DNA of 64,000 nt, taken from the NCBI RefSeq assembly GCF_001625305.1, contig NW_017803280.1, positions 67,208 through 131,207 of the forward strand, written 5' to 3'. Below, one piece after another: positions 59,105-64,000 of this stretch (its first letter is position 1; each line of letters starts with the position of its first letter). Source of the DNA: Branchiostoma belcheri. Lineage: Eukaryota; Chordata; Leptocardii; Amphioxiformes; Branchiostomatidae. The translations under genes were made by a program, and so were the position numbers. The notes below the pieces were generated by a model that was not told where the DNA came from, searched no databases, and saw nothing but the letters and a program-made list of their open reading frames with translations.

Positions 59105-59464
59105 AGTAAAAACCGTTTCCCCCCAGGCTACCTGCGCTCAGCAGGTATAAAGAGATGTGTACGCACTGTCCAAGTCTTACCCCAAACTTACAACCTCCAG
59201 TATCCTTGTAGAAGCCATAACAAACAGTCGCTTAGAGGAGAAGAAACAAACAAAATACACCAATTAGGTTGTTCGAAATCTTTAATTGGGCGAAGGCGTC
59301 CTCTGTCATTAAGGAAAATTGCTGAGATATGGTCACCATAAATACAGGCTGTCTGACAGCAGTGACAGGGTAAGCGGGTCACCAAGCGTCCGTCCCTCGA
59401 CAAACCTGTCGGACAGGTTTGCCTCGCTGGGCCGCTGGGATGCGGTTCGCAGTTTGGCGGTATG

Positions 59465-59985
59465 CCTGTATCTGTATCTGTGTCTGTATCTGTATCTGTA
59501 TCTGTATAGTCAGTATAACCGCCCTTCGGCGTAACACACCAGCTTCGCAGGCACGCGGCGCGGCGGCAGCTAGCTATATCACACCGAATGACTTGTTACA
59601 CTCAATCATTGCACATTTAATTGTAGGAGTTGTTTAAAGCTTTCTAGTGATACATGCCCCTACTGTGCTTGGTGGCAACGAGTTCCAGTCTACGATAGTT
59701 CTGGGGAAATACGAGTTTTTGAACACCTCAATTCTTGGTTGATAACTCTGATATTTGAAGTCATGACTGTTTCTCGTTCTTTTCTGGGCTGGTATCAGAT
59801 ACTTAGTGGTTGGTACATCAATCAGTTTATTAGTCATTTTGTACATCATGCACAGTCTGGACATTCTACGTCTGTCTTCCAGGGACCCCCACTGTAGGTT
59901 TCTTTCCGTTTCATTTCCGTTACACTAGCACCCCTTTGATAGTTATTCGTGCAGAATCTTGCAGCTTGGCCTGGCCGTTTGAACC
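59465..59985 (-). mobile_element. LINE 3-prime end, copy 5
   Basis: Minus strand: ORF2 C-terminal tail, UTR and a (GATACA)n tail at 59467-59508. It is the longest copy after 2643-3215 and is not interrupted by the foldback element. Confidence 0.85.
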
Positions 59986-60049
59986 TTTCGATTTTTGGAA
60001 CTTCGCCAAAGGATGGTTATGTCGTTACCCTGAGACTAGACTGTGCTTA

Positions 60050-60281
60050 TTTTTTTGTATTCCAACATGTAATCACAAGACGTGGTGACGGCACACTTAA
60101 GCTTTTTCAACTTATATTAATGCCGCCCCCAACACAGGGGACAATACAATACTCATTTTCACCTGAGCGAAGTGAGGAAAGTCGTGTAAAGTGCCTTTCC
60201 CAAGGGCACAAGATAGGTGGCATGTCAGGACTCGAACCCGAGACCACTTGATTCCGAGTCGAGCACACGACCCCTGTTCTT
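60050..60281 (-). mobile_element. tRNA-derived SINE, copy 4
   Basis: Tail ATTCCAACATGTAATCAC, body AAAGTGCCTTTCCCAAGGGC, head end GAGCACACGACCCC (A box partly deleted). Confidence 0.8.
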
Positions 60282-60716
60282 ATTAATGGCGCTCATTTTG
60301 ATTTTAGTAAGGCACAAACTTGTTGTCTGTCTATTTTTTTAAAAACAGAATTCACATTATACAAAAAATAACATTTTTTAGGAAGGTTTGCTTTCACTGC
60401 AACCTAGAAACAGCAAGATTTTTAAGGTATGCCTCACATGAGAAAATAATCAATACAGATTTTGTAAAGGTGTGTCCGCATAAATCATCGAGGACAACTA
60501 TAATTCCTTTCTTGATTCTCGATTAAAGAAGTTCTTGACTTGTAAGAAGAAACTTTCTTGCTTACAAAACGATCCTTTGCAGACAAATAAAGCTTCATTT
60601 GCATGTTGAGATGTCGAGCTATGCGTACCGATCAATCTTCTATGACGACCTGTTTACGCACTATGACTTCGACGCCCCAGGACAAAACATTTGCGAATCT
60701 ACTGCACACCATGTAA

Positions 60717-61129
60717 GGCCACACCGACTTAATTTTATGGATGACATCCGCGCACGCATTGATTTTCGCCTGTCGCCCTCAAAAGAAAAAAAAGATCACG
60801 TCCACCGAGGCTCTGTCCTGGCTCTAGGCCTGGGTAGTCCATGGTAGTCAGCGACAAAACGGAGCCGAGCACCCAGGCTACCGAAGCTCCACGACTCAAG
60901 AACTCAGTACATACCGTACAGGACCGATTCATAAATTCCACAAGAAGCCAGCATGTGCCGGCTTGTCGTATACGTCGCCAAGTACTGTCGCGAATTCACA
61001 ATACCAGCTTTGTATTCCTGTGGTTTAGTAGCATTTTTATTTTTGGCCGGATTTTTTTTTTATTCGCTCGCGCGCACTAGTTTGGGGGTCTTCAGAGGAT
61101 GTCATCCATAAAATTAAATCGGTGTGGCC
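60717..61129 (+). mobile_element. MITE family F, copy 2
   Basis: TAA on both flanks, 413 bp, collinear with 45020-45443. Confidence 0.88.
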
Positions 61130-61377
61130 TAAACAGTTAAACAATGATTTATACATCTTCTACTGTAGTACATACACAAAAGGAAATAATCTTATATCCT
61201 CGTTACAACATGCCTTCAAATTATAGGTTAATCGTCTAATTACAAAGTTGACAAAGAAAGGGATATAGTAATCGGCAGGGGAGCTGAAAAGCGTCTAGTT
61301 GTCTCTAACACAATGATACCTTCTTTCGTCGACCTCCAAGCAGATCCTACGGTGGTATAAGGTAGTATGGCCGTCGG

Positions 61378-61626
61378 TGGGGTCGTGTGGCGTAGTGGGC
61401 GATTCGGAACCTAGAGGTCCCGGGTTCGAGTCCTGACATGCCACCGATCTTGTGCCCTTGGGAAAGGCACTTTACACGACTTTCCTCACTTCGCTCAGAT
61501 GAAAATGAGTATTGTCCTGTCATGTATTTGTCCCCTGTGTTGGTGGCGGCATTAATATAAGTTGAAAAAAAAAACTTGAGTGTGCCGTCACCACGTCTGG
61601 TGATTATATGTTGGAATATAAAAAAG
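61378..61626 (+). mobile_element. tRNA-derived SINE, copy 5
   Basis: A box TGGCGTAGTGG, B box GGTTCGAGTCC, body GTGCCCTTGGGAAAGGCACT, tail ATATAAAAAAG. Close to copy 1, so of similar age. Confidence 0.85.
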
Positions 61627-61639
61627 GTAGTATCCACAG

Positions 61640-61735
61640 GCCATGCAGTTATCATTAGTGAGAAGTTTATTGCAAATCCAAGCCCGAAGGCTAATTGCAA
61701 GTTACACACATAAAATAACATTGAAACAGAGTATA
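61640..61735 (-). mobile_element. possible LINE 3-prime end (GCAATAAA tail)
   Basis: Minus strand CTTGCAATTAGCCTTCGGGC then TTTGCAATAAACTTCTC resembles 49925-49965 and 56445-56475. A short shared retroelement end is likely. Confidence 0.45.
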
Positions 61736-62154
61736 AAATAACTTCAAAATGTACATCATGAAATCTAATTGACTAAAACTATTGCTATGTCTAAAACTAT
61801 GAATGAAGGGTTTGACTTCTCTTCTGTAAACCATGGAAGACGTAATGTCCCACTTTTTCTAAAATCTGTGGGTTTTGGGAAGTTAAAAGAAGAAAAATTT
61901 TTGTTTGTAATAATAAGTTTTGGGAAATTGGAAAAAGTAGGTTCTGCTTGACCGAATATTATCGTTTGTAACGTGTCGACGCCACCCTAAATGACATCAA
62001 CGGTTGAAGTTTGAAACAAACATTTTAAATTATTACCATGGAGATATATAAGATAAATCACTTTCTTTTCAAGCATCAGATTTTAAATACTAGTAGTAAA
62101 ACAGACACATTCTGTGTCAATACGAAATCTCTAGTCCTCAAAAATTGTTACAGG

Positions 62155-62490
62155 CTTCCAGTGCAGTTTTTAGGGCTTGGAAACCCGATTTTTCGAAGTC
62201 AACATTCTAGTTATTTATCTACATATTGAGTTGAAACCACACTGTCCCGATGTATATTGACCCACATGGACCCTCAATTCTGACGAAAAATGGTTAATGG
62301 AAGGGCCCTGATTTTTTGGGTACCACCCAGAAAATAAAGGACTCATCTTGGGGCTTGTTTAAATACCCAAAGTATGAAATACTGATTTAATTGTGCCAAT
62401 GTGAAGCAGTATGTGTCAATATCACAAGGATTGCCTTATTCAGAATATTATCAGTTTTGGTATCCCGAAATCGCATTGGATGCCTTTAGG
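62155..62490 (+). repeat. unclassified dispersed repeat, copy 3 of 3
   Basis: Collinear with 1945-2347 (AGTTTTTAGGGCTTGGAAAC, CAAAGTATGAAATACTGATT). The span 62490-62930 upstream of the RING gene shows no recognisable promoter motif. Confidence 0.65.
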
Positions 62491-62932
62491 AGCAGATCGG
62501 CTCTCGTTTGGCTAAAATTAGAACACAAATTCAGCACAGACAACAACTACCCTGTGTTACACAATGCCTGAGACCTGAGGCTAATAGACCTATCTCATAC
62601 ACACTAGTAGCTCTGACCAGTTCAGCCAAAGCTTAGAGATACAAAAGTAGCAATATAAAGTTGCCTATACTTGACCGGCATCCCGGACTTTAGTAAATGT
62701 GCGTGATTATTTCTCTCGGCGATTATCTAGTACATATAGTACGTGGTAGTATCCGTACCAATGGCGACGATAGAGTCTTTAGACTATACTGTAACAATCT
62801 CTAATATATAGTCGGCACACCCGCCCTTCTGGGTGGGAACCTAGCTTGTTGTGACCTTCGAATTCCTTTACTTAAGGTTCACTGCCTACTTGAGTTGTCT
62901 GTCTGGTACATGACAGGTAACAGGGAGCTAAG

Positions 62933-64000
62933 ATGGAAGAACTTAGTCACAAAGACGACATCGAAGACAAACTTCAAACTAAAGATGGAGTCTGCGATCT
63001 CTGTCAATCTGGAGAAGACACATCAGTGCTTCCGTGTCGTCACCGATTTTGTCATCCATGCCTGGGGCAGTTACAAGTGACAGAACGAGAGGGGGAGTTA
63101 ACTTGTGTAGTGTGCAGTTCTAATGCCCCCCTCACCCAAAATGGCGCTCGACAAGAAGACGAAAAAGGCTACTCGCAATCGAAGCTCCCAGGGATTAACA
63201 CAATTGACGGGACAGCCGAGACACAGTCTACAGGACAACAGCAACCGGAAAGGTCCAAGCATTCAGAGCAGAAAATTGCAACCTTTAATTCGGTACAAAA
63301 GGAGCTACCCTCTGAATCGGAGGCACCGAATGTTGACCATAGAAATGTGGTGACAACAGGTAAGCCAAAAGAGGGACAAGTAGAAGACGTAGAATATTTC
63401 TTGTGCTTAAACAATTCGGACACCAAGAATTCGCCCAAAGGTACGGTGGAGAAAGAGTTGCTGCCTGAGCCAAAAGAGACTGACACAACAGAATATGAGG
63501 ATACAAGAGAGTCGGGTGACATCTATCATTTTCAAGATTTAAACATTCAAGATGTAATGGCAGAATCTGAAAGGGAAAGTGAGAAATCGTATTCTGGATC
63601 GACGTTACTTAAAACAGCAACGACAGCAAAATCAGCAAAAACAAAAACAACAACAACAACTACAGCAGTGACAGCTCCAAAATCAGCAGCAAAAACAACC
63701 ACAGTAGAAAAAACAGCAGCAACGTTAACTACAACACCAGCAGCAAAAGCAGCAGCAGCAACAGCAGCAGAAATACCAACAATAGTTTCAGAGAAAACAA
63801 CAACAACAGCAGAAGTAACAACACCAGCAGCAAAAGCAACAACAGAAAAAACTACACCAGTAGCAGCGAAAACAACAACAGCAGAAGTAACAACACCGGT
63901 AGCAGCAAAAACAACAGCAGAAGTACCAACAACAGTTGCAGAGAAAACAACAACAGCAGAAGTAACAACAACGCCAGTAGAAGAGAATACAACAAAAGCA
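62933..64000 (+). CDS. RING-finger protein, 5-prime part, Thr/Ala/Lys-rich tail; runs off the window
   Basis: Frame open for 356 codons from ATG 62933 to the window end, with an in-frame TAA at 62918 that supports this start. Residues about 21-62 form a C3HC4-like RING: CDLC, then CRHRFCHPC, then CVVC, which binds two zinc ions and in most relatives recruits E2 enzymes for ubiquitin transfer. After an acidic, polar linker (about residues 65-215) the protein becomes very rich in Thr, Ala, Lys and Val, with repeats of the kind TTAEVTTPVAAK up to the last base. No B-box or coiled coil is visible yet. It could be a TRIM-like protein with an expanded linker, or a separate RING family. An intron somewhere in the repetitive part cannot be excluded. 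Confidence 0.8.
   Translation, partial: MEELSHKDDIEDKLQTKDGVCDLCQSGEDTSVLPCRHRFCHPCLGQLQVTEREGELTCVVCSSNAPLTQNGARQEDEKGYSQSKLPGINTIDGTAETQSTGQQQPERSKHSEQKIATFNSVQKELPSESEAPNVDHRNVVTTGKPKEGQVEDVEYFLCLNNSDTKNSPKGTVEKELLPEPKETDTTEYEDTRESGDIYHFQDLNIQDVMAESERESEKSYSGSTLLKTATTAKSAKTKTTTTTTAVTAPKSAAKTTTVEKTAATLTTTPAAKAAAATAAEIPTIVSEKTTTTAEVTTPAAKATTEKTTPVAAKTTTAEVTTPVAAKTTAEVPTTVAEKTTTAEVTTTPVEENTTKA
63600..64000 (+). repeat. AAC/AGC trinucleotide-rich coding low-complexity tract
   Basis: Inside the RING gene the DNA becomes a run of ACA, GCA and ACC codons arranged in imperfect 30-50 nt blocks (KTTTAEVTTPVA type). Replication slippage at trinucleotides probably makes its length variable between alleles. 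Confidence 0.8.

Noticed and set aside
59009-59403. Frames upstream of the channel start on either strand
   Set aside because: No similarity recognised. The plus-strand frame is antisense to channel coding sequence for part of its length.

Overview
The window looks like nuclear DNA of a lancelet (Branchiostoma or a close relative). It has intron-rich metazoan genes with GT-AG introns plus one GC-AG and one AT-AC intron, vertebrate-like single-copy metabolic genes, an intronless Shaker-type potassium channel, and very dense small DNA transposons and tRNA-derived SINEs. The species is inferred from general character, not from a search. Two runs of N (31209-31246 and 47762-47781) and one lone N (31178) show that it is an assembled scaffold.

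Layout. (1) 1166-10997, plus strand: ten recognisable exons of a mitochondrial-clan cytochrome P450; its first exon(s) are not identified. (2) 14070-23704, minus strand: a nine-exon SLC25 mitochondrial carrier, tail to tail with the P450, with a convincing U12-type AT-AC intron. The 3 kb between the two stop codons is almost entirely MITEs. (3) 24895-28509, minus strand, and 32795-52319, plus strand: two divergently transcribed intracellular lipid-binding protein (FABP family) genes, each with four exons and its own TATA box. Intron 1 of the second has grown to about 17.5 kb and holds most of the repeats of the window. (4) 57422-59104, minus strand: a single-exon Kv1/Shaker-like channel whose last codons are duplicated just beyond its stop. 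(5) 62933-64000, plus strand: the 5-prime part of a RING-finger gene with a Thr/Ala/Lys-rich repetitive tail running off the window.

Repeats. Several families can be defined from ends and target-site duplications (TSDs). Five related MITE families have GGCCA...TGGCC ends and 3-bp TWA duplications (PIF/Harbinger style). hAT-like MITEs have 8-bp duplications. Palindromic MITEs have TA duplications. Small foldback elements with TA-starting ends and 9-bp duplications (Mutator-like length) share their outer ends but differ in their inner arms. There are also five copies of a tRNA-derived SINE, five 3-prime ends of one LINE family, and Penelope-like 3-prime ends that carry a hairpin resembling a hammerhead ribozyme core. 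Nested insertions give relative ages at several places.

The genes do not form an obvious pathway. The P450, the carrier and the two lipid-binding proteins are all compatible with lipid or mitochondrial metabolism, but I see no evidence that their linkage is functional.
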